Positions 46,314-58,189 of a stretch of DNA of 64,000 bases are shown in pieces (within the stretch, counting starts at the first letter, position 1; each line of letters starts with the position of its first letter). The stretch lies in contig JANUWI010000002.1 of the NCBI GenBank assembly GCA_025504975.1, positions 558,001 to 622,000 on the forward strand, written 5' to 3'. The notes under the pieces were generated by a model. It ran no database searches. It was not told the origin of the DNA and saw nothing but the letters and a program-made list of their open reading frames with translations. The DNA is from Plenodomus lindquistii. Taxonomy: Eukaryota; Ascomycota; Dothideomycetes; Pleosporales; Leptosphaeriaceae. Position numbers and translations under genes: made by a program.

Positions 46314-47986
46314 GACAATAGATTGCGTGGTGATTGATTAAGTCTCGCGCTGTGAACCGAGAAATCATGAGTGTTCGTTTCTGTGAATATCCAGGGAATT
46401 TATCACCGGAAAAGGTGGAGGCGCAACAAAAATTGGCAACACATAGTCTCCCAATGAACCTTGTCATCAACCAACTGGTCATAAGTATCATGAGCACGAG
46501 GGTTCATCACAGACTTTGTCACAGCCCGTCCATCACTCACCTCACAACACATAAAGCACCCCGATCAACTTCTTCCTCGAGCAGCCAGCAAGCCGATTGC
46601 ATCAATGAAAAAGATATGAGAGATCTCTGAAGTCTGGCCCCACCACGCTAGACTCAGTCAGTGGCCCCGCGATCATAGAACCGCTTTCACCGTCCTCTCG
46701 ACACCAGGCAAAGCCCAATGAGGAGCAGAGAGATCCGCCAACACAAGCACGGTCAGTGTGGTCATGTGGCAACCGAGTCGATATCGTCGTGGAGGCCGCC
46801 GAATGGCTACCGAACCTGACCTTGTCGAAAGCGTATACGAACCTGCACAAAGGCAGTCCCCGCCCTGCAGATCCCACTGCAGCCCCATAGTCGGGCGGCT
46901 CAAAAGTGTCACCCCAGGCAACAAGTTCGAGAAATGTGTCGATGAGTGTCCTCCAAGACCCTGCGTTTCCTCCACCTGCGGTCAGGCTTTCCGTTCGCCT
47001 TCGGAGGAGCCACTCATTGCTCTTTGTCGCTGCGGAGTAGAGTAGCTCAAATGGTCGATCGGGTATGCGTCGTACGCGAATCCAAACACCAAACCACAAA
47101 CCAAACCTATAGGCCCAGTATCGGGCGAACCCGTGTGAAGATCCAGGAAGACGGAGTATACCCATGTGGCCCCACGTCGCTGTCCTGCCCATTTGACGTC
47201 TCAAGAAGCGCACGCAGCTGACCGGCTGCGCACATGCAATGAAGACGCCGGGCCACGGGAACTCTATGGGCTCAGACAGACTGCGTCATTGCAAGCACAT
47301 GTCTGCGAGATCATTGAAGACAATCCCCATAGAGGCGAGCGCGGTGCTAGACTGGCGCGGTGAGGTTGCGAAGCTCACAGGACTGCTCGGTGGAGGGCGT
47401 GGGTTGGGGACTTGGAGGAGGAAAAGGGTGTGGGCGCGGAGACCTTTTTATGGGCGAGGGGAGCTTGAGCACGGACACATCACGTGGTTGGGTCCGGGCG
47501 ACGATGAGGTGTGTGAAGAGGTGAATGTGAAATGGAATTTGTTGGGGTGGAGCGCGTGTTGTGACCGCGTGTGGTGGGTGGAAAGTCGCTTTCACCGGCG
47601 ATTTGACGGAGCAAACGAGCAGCAAACACACGACGAGGAACATGGAAATTCGAATGCGAAAAAGAGCAGACTAGGTCAGTGTGTTAAGCTACTTCAGATG
47701 TCACCACTGCTCTAGTTGTGATGGGAAGAAGGCTCTGGATCCGGCGACGCACTTGGTCGATTCCACTTTCGGCACCAGCATTCAGTGACGCCGGGCAAGG
47801 CTCAAGGGGCGTCAGATTAGTGATGCAGAGCAATTTAGTGGGGCAGGAAGATTGTGAAATCAGCATTGTACATAGTATTTTACGCCTGGAACTTCTGAGA
47901 TTGTAGAAGGGGCGTTTAAGCTACGACCCCAGAACATTGCTGATTCCTACATCTCCTCTGCCTTGCTCTATCCTAATACTTTCTAC
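46314..47986. other. Gene-poor stretch with long but unconvincing frames
   Basis: GC-rich sequence with a 203-codon minus-strand frame (46602-47213) and a 158-codon plus-strand frame (47239-47715). Neither shows a domain, start context or splice partner that I can support. Either could be a relic. Confidence 0.4.
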
Positions 47987-49013
47987 TCAAAGCGTCCACT
48001 TCCCAAACCAATCCAGCACAATCCGCGTCCCCTCCGCCTCTCCACAAGTCAAACCACTCTCTTCCCTCGTATCCCCGTTCCCATTCTCACTCGGCCAATC
48101 GTGTCCAACCTTCGAATAATTATGATGCACAACCACATCGTCCCCGCTATACCTTGTTACCCTCTTTCCTCCCTTGCAAAGATGCGTCGTCGAATTTGCA
48201 TTGATCTCGAACCCATTGCGCACCGCCCACTCATCAACCTATTTCGGGATGTTCGTTGAATTCGCATTTCCGCGGGTGTTAATACCGCTAAGATACGGGA
48301 TCGTCTTGTCCACCCAGCCGTGTAGTTCGAGTATCGGGATGGGAGACCTGCTGGGGCTGCAGGCGGGTAGCTGGCTGGTAGAAGAGTCGAGGTAGGAGGC
48401 GCCGGAGACGGGGGCGAAAGCTGCGATATACTTTGTAACTTCCGGGTCGCAGGCGAGTAGTCCGGTGAAGCCGCCACCGTTAGACTTCCCGTTGGCGTAG
48501 ATGCGGGAGGGGTCGATGCAAAAGGTGGATTGGAGGTGGGAGAGGAGCTCGAGAGTGAATTTAATGTCGTTGATGGAGGAAGGGGAGTCGGGGTCGCCTT
48601 GGAATTGTTGGGTGCCTTTTGAGTTCTGCGGATACGTTAATAGTGGTTTCGATTTTAGAATGGGAAAGAATTACGGGCACGCCTTCAGGATACACAGCGA
48701 TGCCTTCAAATCCGTAACTAGCGTTTGAGAATTGACTTAATGCTTCTTGGTACTTTGCGTTTTGGCCTCGATTGTGGAAAGATACAATGAGGGGAACATC
48801 TGTATTGATGTCATAGGACTTTGGCAAGTGTAAGCGATACTTTCGTGTATCAATTCCACTTTTGCTCGGTATTGTTAAGTTCACCGACTTCCCTGGATGG
48901 ATGTCTTCAGGGAGAGCCTTGCCACATCTACCGTTGCATTTACTTGCTTGAAGACTAGCAACACTGGGAGCAAGGAATAGTAGGTAAGAGCTCAACAGCA
49001 GTGAAAACCTCAT
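47987..49013 (-). pseudogene. Secreted CE1-type esterase (feruloyl esterase / PHB depolymerase-like) with one nonsense codon
   Basis: Exons 48675-49013 and 47987-48625, joined across a 49-nt intron, would encode 325 residues. A TAG at 48239-48241 (codon 242) interrupts the second exon. Residues 1-20 form a signal peptide (MRFSLLLSSYLLFLAPSVAS); an upstream ATG at 49040 is also in frame. The CE1 alpha/beta-hydrolase marks are present: the nucleophile elbow GKSNGGG (S161) and ILELHGWVDKTIPY. After the TAG the frame stays intact for 84 codons and includes the catalytic-type GHDWPSENGNG. Translation stopping at the TAG would give 241 residues without the catalytic histidine. The family cleaves ferulate or polyester esters of plant or microbial polymers. 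Confidence 0.8.
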
Positions 49014-49644
49014 TGTGCTGACGTCTTCCGCAATCGACATTCTAACAATCAGTTATTCGAACTCGAAGGCCATGTATCTACCTTGGGAGTCGGACGTGAT
49101 TATTTAACGACAACTCCGCACTTCTTATACCATTAGCGTTGTCGGATTTCCTGTGGCAAGAAGTCAAAAGAAGTCAAACGTTGCGTCAGACTAAGCAGTA
49201 GCCACCTCTCGTGGGCAATCTTCAGGGATCCTTCCTAATTGAGGTCTACGGTATGAGTTATAACCAGCATTAGCGGACGATTAGGCCTCGGGTTTCCAGA
49301 GCGGCTCTAGTACCAAATGCGACGAAGTAAGTCGCGTCAGCGTCTCTTCATATGGCGTAGCGGAAAGCTTACACTTTTACCTAAAGGAATTACGCTTAGA
49401 GGTGCCCGAAATAATTCTGGAATGTGGCATCTCGCCATGTAATCGGACGCTGACATTCGTTCAACGTTATCAGCTGGATGCTTCATTCCACTAGCATTGA
49501 GCTAATTCCCGGACAATGAGTATCATTTTGATCGAATTCGAACAAGAACTTCTACAACTTTTACGTCAAGCTTGACGTCTCAGGTATTTATCTCTAAAAC
49601 CAGACGTGTGTATCTTCAGCCAGACCCATGATGGAATCGACTGC
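49014..49644. other. Intergenic, no gene seen
   Basis: 631 bp, upstream of the CE1 gene and downstream of the second beta-lactamase-like gene, both on the minus strand. No feature was recognised. Confidence 0.5.
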
Positions 49645-51085
49645 TTACAGTCTCGCACCCGTATTCTCCTTTCGCTTCTCATACATCTCATAAATACCTG
49701 CTTCAAACATTCTGTCCACCACCGCAACCTTAGCGTTACCTGGAGGCCAGACTTGTGCAGCGAAGAGACCGCAGAGGCCGGACTTGCGATCGCACCACTT
49801 TCGGGGTCGTCAGTAATATTGAAAGAAGGGGCTGCCTCTGCCCAACAGCAAACAGGAAAAAAAAAACGCGGAAAGGACTTACCCATATCAGGTTCGGGGC
49901 GCCAGCCCAAATCATTGTGCCCGCTTTCATTCCAGCTGGGTTATCAGAGTCCAACAGGAGACCGCCAAGGCCCCAGTCTTTGATTATATGCTTTGGTGTG
50001 CCACCAAATATATTGTTCAGCTGTGCCGTATTCGCTATCAGCGTCCATCTTCGCTTAAATTGATTGGTCTGACAGCGGATCACATACCGTTCCATCCTGC
50101 ACAGTCAAGTTCAGCATCTTCTTACTCTCGTCACCCAACTGCGGCGAGAAGAACAAATTCGCCGTCTCTTTCTTTATTAACTTCTCATTCTCGTCACTCG
50201 TCAGCACCGCCTTGAGGACTTTGATGTATTCTTCCGCTGACGTAAAAACACCTTGTCCACCTAGGCAGTCTTCGATTTCATTTCCCTCGCCGTCCAAAAA
50301 GGGTAGACGGGTGCGCATGTGTCGTAATGTGCCAGATGAAGGATCAAGGAGCGACATATCTGCCATCCGCTCCTTCATGTCGGGGCGCGAGGAAAGATGA
50401 AATGTCATGTCTTTGATACCAAGCGGTTCCCAGATATTAGCCTTCATGTAGGCTTCGAGATTATGGCCTGTAACACGCTCCACGAGGAGACCAGCATAGT
50501 CAATGCTAGATCCGTAGACCCAGCTCTCGCCTGGCTCAAAAATGAGCGGTAGGTCGAAGCGCTCGAGCAGCTTCCCGCTCGAACGCATAGGCTGCTTGTG
50601 GTACCGCAGCCAGGCCATGGTCTTTGGATCAAAGCTGTCGTACGATAAGCCAGCAGAGTGACTAAGCAAGAGTCGGAGAGTGATGGGCTTGGTGTGCTTG
50701 GCTTCGATGGGTGCACCGCTGTCGTCGAACCCGGAGAATACATTGAAGTGTTCGAGTTCAGGGATGTGCTTGTAGACTGGCTCGTCCAGAGATACGAGAC
50801 CACGCTCAACGAGCTGCATACAGCATAGGGCTGTCATGAGTTTCGTGCAGGATGCTACCCACATGACTGTGTTGAGCTGAAATGGTCGCTCGCTACCTTC
50901 TTTCATGGAGGCATTGCCAAATGCTTTGGCATAGCTGAACGAACCTATGCTAAATCAGATGCATTGTCGAGCCACGCATAATGGGAGCATCATGACGTAC
51001 CATCGCGGTTGCTGGCTACAAGCGCACAGCCTGGTAAGTCATGGGCCGCAATGGCTTCTTTAATAGCGGTCTCGAAGTCGGCCAT
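49645..51085 (-). CDS. Beta-lactamase-like esterase, EstB/LovD-type, cytosolic
   Basis: Four exons, 51001-51085, 50088-50944, 49883-50020 and 49645-49797, give 410 residues; introns are 56, 67 and 85 nt. The protein starts MADFETAIKEAIAAHDLPGC without a signal peptide. Catalytic motif SxxK is S60-C-T-K63; the second motif is Y172-G-S174, where true beta-lactamases have YxN. HSAGLSYD and a late WGLGGLLL with GTMIWAGAPNLIWW match the fungal class C-like family that includes LovD acyltransferases and transesterases. The natural substrate cannot be told from sequence. It is unrelated in detail to the secreted hydrolase at 35.5 kb, and no biosynthetic core gene lies nearby. Confidence 0.87.
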
Positions 51086-53074
51086 TATGGGACACTGAAA
51101 ACTTGAAGCGAGATTGAGTCAATTCTCGATCTGGTGGAGCAGGCACACAGATTATATACCCTCACCTTCTCTTCCCCGCAGTATGAGATGTGTGTCAGCT
51201 TCCCTACGGTCGCTTACAGCTTGAGAAGCTATGTCCACGGTTGTCTCGTAGTTGACAAATCAGTTGATATGGGGAGATCATACGACGACACGTCGAAGAT
51301 TGATTTGTAACCATGTGCGAAGTGACAATGCCAAACGAGTGGACCATTCGATGGGTCCGTATCATAGGTAGGTAGCTACTTGTGCTACCCGCCAACCCCA
51401 AATGGGTTGTAAGATCAGACATGGCAATGACCTCGGCTCGAAAGCGGGGCATTGACATGGGTGCCTTACAGAGACAACACGGCTTACAAACGTGACAAGA
51501 AGCGAAGTAGAACGTCCACGCGTTGAATGCGATGTTCCGAAGGATTGAGACGAATGCTTGAACCCCATAATCTGACTAGAGGTTACATTGCATAACGTAG
51601 GATGGCCTACATACATGCGTCGTGTCATTGTAATACTCAATGAGGGGTTGTAGACATGCAGAAGGATGCGGACGAATTGTTTAAAGCGACTGGCAAATCT
51701 AGGTCACAGGGTATCTTCTTGATCAGCTTACATTTGTTCGCTACGATGGCCGATGGTTGGGAAAGGTAGTGTTGACAGTGCGTCTATACAAGGTCGAGGG
51801 ACGCCGTCCGAGATAGCACAACTAACGTACGTAATTAGCGTCCAGATCAGTGGGAACTCCATAAGAATGTTTACCGCAAGAAGAATCGACAACTAGCGAC
51901 GATATGGAGAAAGACCGAAGTAGTCAAAATTGGACAGAATACGACGAGGTTCTCGATCCGTAGCATTCATCGGCAAAATACCATTTCTTATGGTAGGGAT
52001 ACATTCGATCATCCATTGCGCATGAAAGTGGAGTTTCGGGGTGGTTGCAAGCTAATCATCTTGTTCCTCGAGCGCATAGTCAGCTCGTGACCAGGAGGCT
52101 GTCTATTCGCGCAACTTCTTTGCCATATGCCATGTGATAATCATGTTCAAGTCTGACCGTGGCCCAACTAGCTGCTTACCTTCTTCCCCACATGACCGCG
52201 AGACAGCATATTGAAGTGGTGCGCTGGCTTCAGCACGTTCATGGCCGATAAAGTTTACATTGTGATACAAGTCGTGGACGTCCAGTCCTAGACGGAATGT
52301 GACTGCTCAAGAGAATGTGCAGTGATGATGGGCCGTGTACAGCTGCGTAGTGTGGTGGTATTCCTTGGAGTCGAAGATTGGCAAAACGATCTGCGTAACG
52401 ATTTCATTGTCCGTTTTCCATCTGTGTATGGTACTCTATGAGGGCATGCGTGGACGACGAGGTAGATGATGGATGAACTCGGGGCGATGACGTATGACGC
52501 GACGCGCTAAGTTGCCGTAGTCGACAACGCGTCGCCCCGACTTCGTCTCATCTCTCCAGAGCTGAACAGTGATGAGCCAGACGACCCAACGAGAGCTCTC
52601 TGTGATATCGCCGCTCCCATGGCGCTGTCGGGGAGCTTTGTGAATGCGTCCTTGACCCTCAATGGCGGTCGCGGTGATGTCCATGTGCAGCCTCAGCTCA
52701 ACGAACCACCTTGAACAAACGCCAACGTGGTGCGAGAGGTGCGGTGAAGATGCGGGAGACTCTACGAAGCAGCTCGTGTTTATCACATCCACATCTTACC
52801 TCAAAAGCACGGCCCTCAAGCCTGTACAGCAGCAAGAAGATGGCAATAGTAGGCAGGTCACGGTGTGAGTAATGTGAAGCACGTGTAATGGCCGACGGCG
52901 GTAAGTAGGTCATTTGTCTTCGTCTTCACTCTCTGATTTCATCGCTCCTTCCACTTCCTTCGTGCCTTCCACCCTACCAATTGCCCTGTCAACCTGCGCG
53001 ACTCCCACCACCGCGCCCGCCCCGAGCACTCTTTCCTCTTGTGCGATCATACACCCACTCTCCTTCTATTCACA
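51086..53074. other. Two-kilobase divergent intergenic stretch, no gene seen
   Basis: Short frames only, on both strands, the longest 118 codons, without motifs. The last 150 bp before 53075 is pyrimidine-rich, as expected for a fungal promoter and leader. Confidence 0.5.
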
Positions 53075-55140
53075 ATGGCCCGAAAGCCAAAGGCCCCAAG
53101 GGCCAGACGCCCGGGGTACAGCAAAGTCAAGAACAGCGACCTAGTCGAGAAGCTCATTGCGCGCGGACTACCTCACAATGGCAGGAAGGCAGACTTGATC
53201 GCGCGCCTGGAGGAAGACGACGCACGTAAGGCTGTCGCAGCTGAGATACGCGCGAGCCAGCAGCTCGAAAAGACGCCCAATACAGCTGCAACCTATCGCA
53301 CCGTTTACACCAGCGGCTTTGTGACCAGGGATAACAAATTCCACCATTGGGTTCTTGACGTGCAAGACTCTCATCTGCGCACAGGCTACTGGCAATTTGC
53401 GACATTTGACGATGAGCAGAGGGCACATGCGCGTGGGCTATCCGCGCCGGAGGAGTTTCTGATGGATCAAGACCGTGGCTTGTCTACCTCTGACAACATC
53501 ATCTTACGCTGGCATCCAGGATCTGAGGAAACGGCAATGAAGTTCAAGCCAACGGGGCCAGCAAGTCTACATCTGAGGCAGATATACCATTCGAGGATGA
53601 TTTTGGGACTGCCTTTATCGTCTAGGGGCCAGGTACCCGTTTATCCCGTCACCCAGGATGCGCGCGTCAAGCAGTATTGGGATGACAAGACGGCGAAGCA
53701 ACCGCTGAATGTATCGGATGGGGGCGACACCACCAACGCTTCCACCTCGACGCCTTCTCCGAGGTCGGTTTCAGGCCCAGACAAGGCTCCAGACTCATTG
53801 AGCGATGCGATAGCTGCCTTCAAACCTACGGTCGAGCCACACAATGTGCCGCTCGCACAGCAAGACCCCACTTTCGATATCCCAGAGACGCAGGCACCTT
53901 TCTTTCTGCGCGATGACTCCCGTCGTGAACTGCCACAAAAGTCGTCCGTCTCGCCCTTCACACCACCAGCCCGAGTGTCCTCGATGTTCACCTCAAAAGA
54001 TGCCGCTCATACACACACTTACGCACCGCTCAGTAATTCCTCCGCACATAATCCGCTGGAGAAGACCTCGGCCGATGAACCTGAGCGACAGGGCGGAGAT
54101 TTTGGTCCACTGATAATTGAGGTGGAATCATTGAACGATCCTGTGGCTCTTGCGAGTATCGAACGCCCCGAGACACCCGAGTTCCTCAAGGGCGTACCGC
54201 TTCCACCTTTCCCGCCCTCATTATACACCCCTCCACCTACGCGTGACACGTCGCTTCCAGATCTCTTCGAAACCTCCACTCAATCCGCTCCCAACCCAAT
54301 GAGCCCCTCGCGCGGGCTGCCACTCCAGAGACCTGTGACCTCACAACATGTGTCACCGTCACCTCAATCACATGAACCGACCCCCGAGTTTGATCCTGAG
54401 GAATGGGGAGGCGTTGATCAGATTATGCAAGATCTTGTAGCCTTCGATGTGCGTAATCCTGCCTTGGTACATCAGGAAGATGGAGCGACACCGGCTGATA
54501 GCATCTTGCGTCCAACAAGTCCAAGTCTTGCCGAAGATAGCCAGAAGAACAAGAGTGGTGACGAGATGTCTGGGCGGGGAGCATCATCTGAGCTGCGCTC
54601 TGATGAAGCGGCGTTCAAGCAAAGTATTCTTGTCGAACCAGAGCTGGATAGTATGGACTGGGAGCCCAATTCTAGCGTCATTCAAGGGAAAATGTCACCT
54701 ACTGAACAACCAGAACTGCTTTCCCCGGTTACGAAAGACTATCTCGACATACCATGCATGGGATGCGGCTTGAATGAGGTACAAGGTCATACCCCCAATT
54801 GCTATATCGGCAGTAAGTCTCAGACGCCCATAGTTGAATTTCTTTCTGACTAACATTGCCGAAAGACATTGCTTTCTCAGATAACCTCACCGTCCTTGAC
54901 CATCGCCGTCTCGCTGATGCAGTCGAATACTTCGATCCCGGTCCATGGACTACACACTTCAATCCTTACCCCACGCCGCCGCTCGAAGATCCACAGACAC
55001 AGATCAGTAGCATGGCAGATGTGATACGTAACGAGGACACCTACAAAGATGATAGCTTCCTTCACGAGCTCCCAGATTCAGAAATGGTGTTGTTGTGGGC
55101 ACTTAAGTCACTTCCAGGTGTTCACATGGTCACAAAGTAG
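53075..55140 (+). CDS. SAP-domain protein with C-terminal zinc-knuckle-like motif
   Basis: Exons 53075-54812 and 54868 region (54866-55140) encode 670 residues across a 53-nt intron with a GACTAAC branch point. A basic N terminus (MARKPKAPRARRPGYSK) leads into a SAP domain at about 17-50 (SDLVEKLIARGLPHNGRKAD), a helix-extension-helix module that binds DNA. A conserved-looking block follows (TVYTSGFVTRDNKFHHWVLD). The middle is long, disordered and Pro/Ser-rich. Near the end C561-x2-C564-x7-H572-x3-C576 resembles a zinc knuckle, just before the intron. A nuclear, DNA-associated role is likely; no precise function is known to me. The upstream frame begins only at a TTG, so the ATG at 53075 was chosen. 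Confidence 0.78.
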
Positions 55141-55298
55141 ATCCCAAAATGGCGACAAGATGCTTGTCATTTCTATGTAGTATGTAGTCTGTCAATACCA
55201 TGTACATCCAGTCCACCCCAGTCCATCCCGGATTCCACCTTTTCAATGCCAATGTGAAAGCCAGCACTAGCACCGTCCACTCACTCATCCCAACTCCC
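55141..55298. other. Very short convergent spacer
   Basis: 158 bp between two stop codons on opposite strands, so the two transcripts probably overlap at their 3' ends. Confidence 0.5.
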
Positions 55299-56801
55299 TT
55301 AGCGCCGGCGAGGTTGGCTACGCTGAAGTGCCTCCTGCTGACGCATGGCGCCAGCGTTCGCGCCAGATCCAAACTCCTGCGCAGCTTGCTGCATAATCGT
55401 ACGATCCTTGGTACCTCTTGCAGCCTCCAAGAGGGGTCCAAAAGCCTCTTGGGATGCGAAAGGGGAGTCATGCTGAAGCTGGGAAGCGTACAAGAAGTTG
55501 CCCAGCGAAGCAACAAGATGAGCTTCACTGTTATCCCCACCATCCATCTGAGTTTGCGCAGCAGCATAATCTGCATAAGGGCTCTGGATCTGAGGCTCAG
55601 GTGTCAATCCATCCTGGACCTGGGCGGGAGCGACATTGAACGTGTCCTTGCCGATGGAAAGGAAGTCAGCCTCGTTGGCGAGAAGGCCGGGCAATGCGCC
55701 AGTCATGAGACCGGTTTCTGGGTCGACGCCTTGGAGGAGGGGGAGCACGAGTTGGCACTTTTCCTCGTGGGTGAGGGTGCCGAATTGGGCGGTGTAGAGG
55801 TCCTGGAGTGAGCGGACGGAGGGAGATGGGCTGGCGGACTTGCGCTTGGATGTAGACTTTGTGACTTTGCTGGTGGGCTTGGAGGCGGCGGCGGCGGTGG
55901 TGGTGGTGCGCTTGGAAGTCATGGACGTGCGGGGTTTGGCGGGGGCGCGGGCCTTGCTCTTGCCTTTTCTGGGGCCGCCGGAGGGAGAGTTGCTGAGTTG
56001 AGCTTGGATGAGGCTGCTGGCGGAGGGGGAGGCGGTCAAGGCGTTGACGGCGGCGGGAGAGGAGCCAGGAGCTGGGGCGAAGGCCTGGTTGCCGTTGTAG
56101 ATGATATCGTGTGGTGTGGAGAGACCGAGGTCATTGATTGCAGCCGGACTTGAAGTTGTTGTAGGCTGGGGAGCCTGGTTTCCTTCGTAGAAGGGCGCGG
56201 GGTGAAGTGGAGGCGCCTCCAGGTCCTTGACCATGGCAGCACGCTCCGCTGGAGATGTCTCTGGGCTCCACATTGCCTCGATGAGTCCTCTCTTGCGAGT
56301 TGGTGTAGTCTTAGGAGTCATGGGAGCTGCTGGAGTGACTGGAGCCGAAGTTGCAATTGGGACTGGCGGAGAGACGGGAGTTGGTGCTGTAATTGGGGCC
56401 GGTGCTATCAAGGACTGTCGCAGAGCGGCTATCAACTTCTCGTTCTCGAGCTTCAGAGCTTCCATTTCATGTGCGTGCTGCGCTTTCAGATCTCCGATCT
56501 CAGTCTCTTTTTGATGCTCCAAGAAGATGATTTGCTGACTGAGCTCCTCGACTGTCGGACCAGCCGGGGGAGTCTCAGTATTCTCCTGAAAGATATCAAG
56601 ACCGCTGTATACAGCTGGAGAGGGGATCGAGGGGTTGAGAAACAAGTCAGAGGGGTCGATAGTACCATGGGGTACACCTGCGTTGCTCATGTCGAAGATC
56701 GAACTCTGTGACTGCAGAGTGGCTGACGCCTGAACGCCATCGAAATCAAAGAGTTCGTCCCACGGGATGCTTCCGCTGATGTTGCTGGAGATGTCGGACA
56801 T
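55299..56801 (-). CDS. Conserved hypothetical protein with coiled coil and disordered regions, probably nuclear
   Basis: A single exon of 500 residues from the ATG at 56801 (MSDISSNISGSIPWDELFDF); the longer frame upstream starts at a non-ATG codon. The acidic, aromatic N terminus resembles an activation region. A coiled coil lies at about 80-130 (VEELSQQIIFLEHQKETEIG and HEMEALKLENEKLIAALRQ). A Pro/Ala/Ser/Thr-rich linker leads to a very basic stretch (GPRKGKSKARAPAKPR, TSKVTKSTSKRKS), probably a nuclear signal or DNA contact. The C-terminal part contains SLQDLYTAQFGTLTHEEKCQ, which looks like a small folded unit. No known DNA-binding domain was recognised, so a transcriptional role is only a guess. 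Confidence 0.68.
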   Translation of the reverse strand: MSDISSNISGSIPWDELFDFDGVQASATLQSQSSIFDMSNAGVPHGTIDPSDLFLNPSIPSPAVYSGLDIFQENTETPPAGPTVEELSQQIIFLEHQKETEIGDLKAQHAHEMEALKLENEKLIAALRQSLIAPAPITAPTPVSPPVPIATSAPVTPAAPMTPKTTPTRKRGLIEAMWSPETSPAERAAMVKDLEAPPLHPAPFYEGNQAPQPTTTSSPAAINDLGLSTPHDIIYNGNQAFAPAPGSSPAAVNALTASPSASSLIQAQLSNSPSGGPRKGKSKARAPAKPRTSMTSKRTTTTAAAASKPTSKVTKSTSKRKSASPSPSVRSLQDLYTAQFGTLTHEEKCQLVLPLLQGVDPETGLMTGALPGLLANEADFLSIGKDTFNVAPAQVQDGLTPEPQIQSPYADYAAAQTQMDGGDNSEAHLVASLGNFLYASQLQHDSPFASQEAFGPLLEAARGTKDRTIMQQAAQEFGSGANAGAMRQQEALQRSQPRRR

Positions 56802-58045
56802 GCTGAAAGATAAAACTGGTGTATAGTGGATGGAGATGCTGGTAGCAATGCGCTGAGAATAAAACGTATGCAATGGGATGTAGGAGAGACGGAGCTGAAC
56901 CAATTTTGAGCAGATAATATCGACTGTGTGTGCGAGGGGGCTGGGAGTTGACGAAGCGTATCGTCAGTCGTCAGTGCATTCATCGCTGGTCAGTGCATTC
57001 ACCGTTCATCGCAGTACAAAAGACCTCCAGATTGCGTGGTTAAGTACGAAGTGGATAACAGCGACTACTCTGGGCAGCGCTTATTGGACCAGCCCCCCAG
57101 ATGTTTGGCAATCTGGGTGGATCGTCGACTGGGGTTGTCGAGGCTGAGCTGCGGGAGAGCGTCATTTGGGGTGCTTTCACCTGCCTTGAGAACGCAAAAT
57201 GTTCAATTTCGCGGACGTACAATAAGAGTACAATAGGAACGGCAGTATTAGAAACATAGTCTGGTTCGAGTGGGTCTCAGAGTGTTTGGTCTTAGTGTGG
57301 GTGCCTGGTGTTGCAAGGTGAGAGAGGGGGGTGGAGCGGCTGGGCATTGGGCTCATCAGAACCGCGAAGGCGGCAATGCAGTTCTAGATGAAGTTAATAT
57401 GTCTGACTCAAAGCACGCACTGGAATTGAAGTACCTTGACTGTTGTCGTCCTGCTCTTGTGTATGTGCAGTTCTGCACTGGCAGCGGGGAGGCGGAGGAT
57501 GGGTCGGGGGGCGGCTTGGTGAAGCTGTCATGAGCGAGCTGGCAACCGCGGGTATGTTGAGCGCATCTTGAGGCATACATACACTCTAGATGCAACCCTG
57601 AGATGGTCGGGTAGGGTAGTTGCCTGCAATTCATCTTGTAGACTTGCTTGCCTTGATGACCGCGCACCTGACGATGGCGCGACAGCTCACCGCTGCGACG
57701 ATGACATCACACCCAAACGATGAAAGAGTCTGAACAGTAGGCTCAAGTGCAATTGGTCTCAGAACCCCACGTCTCATGCTCACTGCGACCTCACTGCCCT
57801 CGTAATGTTTGAGTTTCTGCATGGAGATTTGAGAAGGACTTCCAAGGTGATATTGGGTCAAGTGCGCAGCAGGTTCGCGAGTCAATTATATAGTATCAAG
57901 CAGTGTGTCGCCAAGATTGATTGAACAATAGCGACCATAAACTTGTGAAGTATCAGATTTAGGTAATGACGATAATGGCAATCAATGTGTGGTTGCAAAA
58001 CGCGTCCACGAACCACACTAGCGTCGTCTGCCAAAATCAGCCTCA
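56802..58045. other. Intergenic left of the transposon, no gene seen
   Basis: 1.24 kb upstream of the coiled-coil gene. Short frames only. Confidence 0.45.
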
Positions 58046-58054
58046 CCTGCGATG
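58046..58054. repeat. Target site duplication, left copy
   Basis: The 9 bp CCTGCGATG is repeated exactly at 58430-58438, on the other side of the inverted-repeat element. Confidence 0.8.
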
Positions 58055-58118
58055 CGGGGTGTCTCCGGACAGGCCTTCTCAAAACTTGACTTCGGAAATA
58101 TAACCAATCAGAGGCTGC
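58055..58118 (+). repeat. Left terminal inverted repeat
   Basis: Pairs with 58366-58429 in inverse orientation, with 6 mismatches in 64 positions and no gaps. Confidence 0.8.
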
Positions 58119-58189
58119 GCAGGTCTTCTCTTAGAACGTTTGCGCAGCACTAACACTAACACTACAACGCTGCAACTACTATAAAGACT

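Noticed and set aside
46602..47213. A 203-codon minus-strand frame, Arg/Gly/Ser-rich
   Set aside because: Other frames on both strands are equally open in this GC-rich stretch, and no motif or start context favours it.
48239..48241. The esterase TAG as part of an intron
   Set aside because: The only nearby GT...AG pair (about 47 nt, ending at this TAG) gives an immediate TGA after joining, so it does not rescue the frame.
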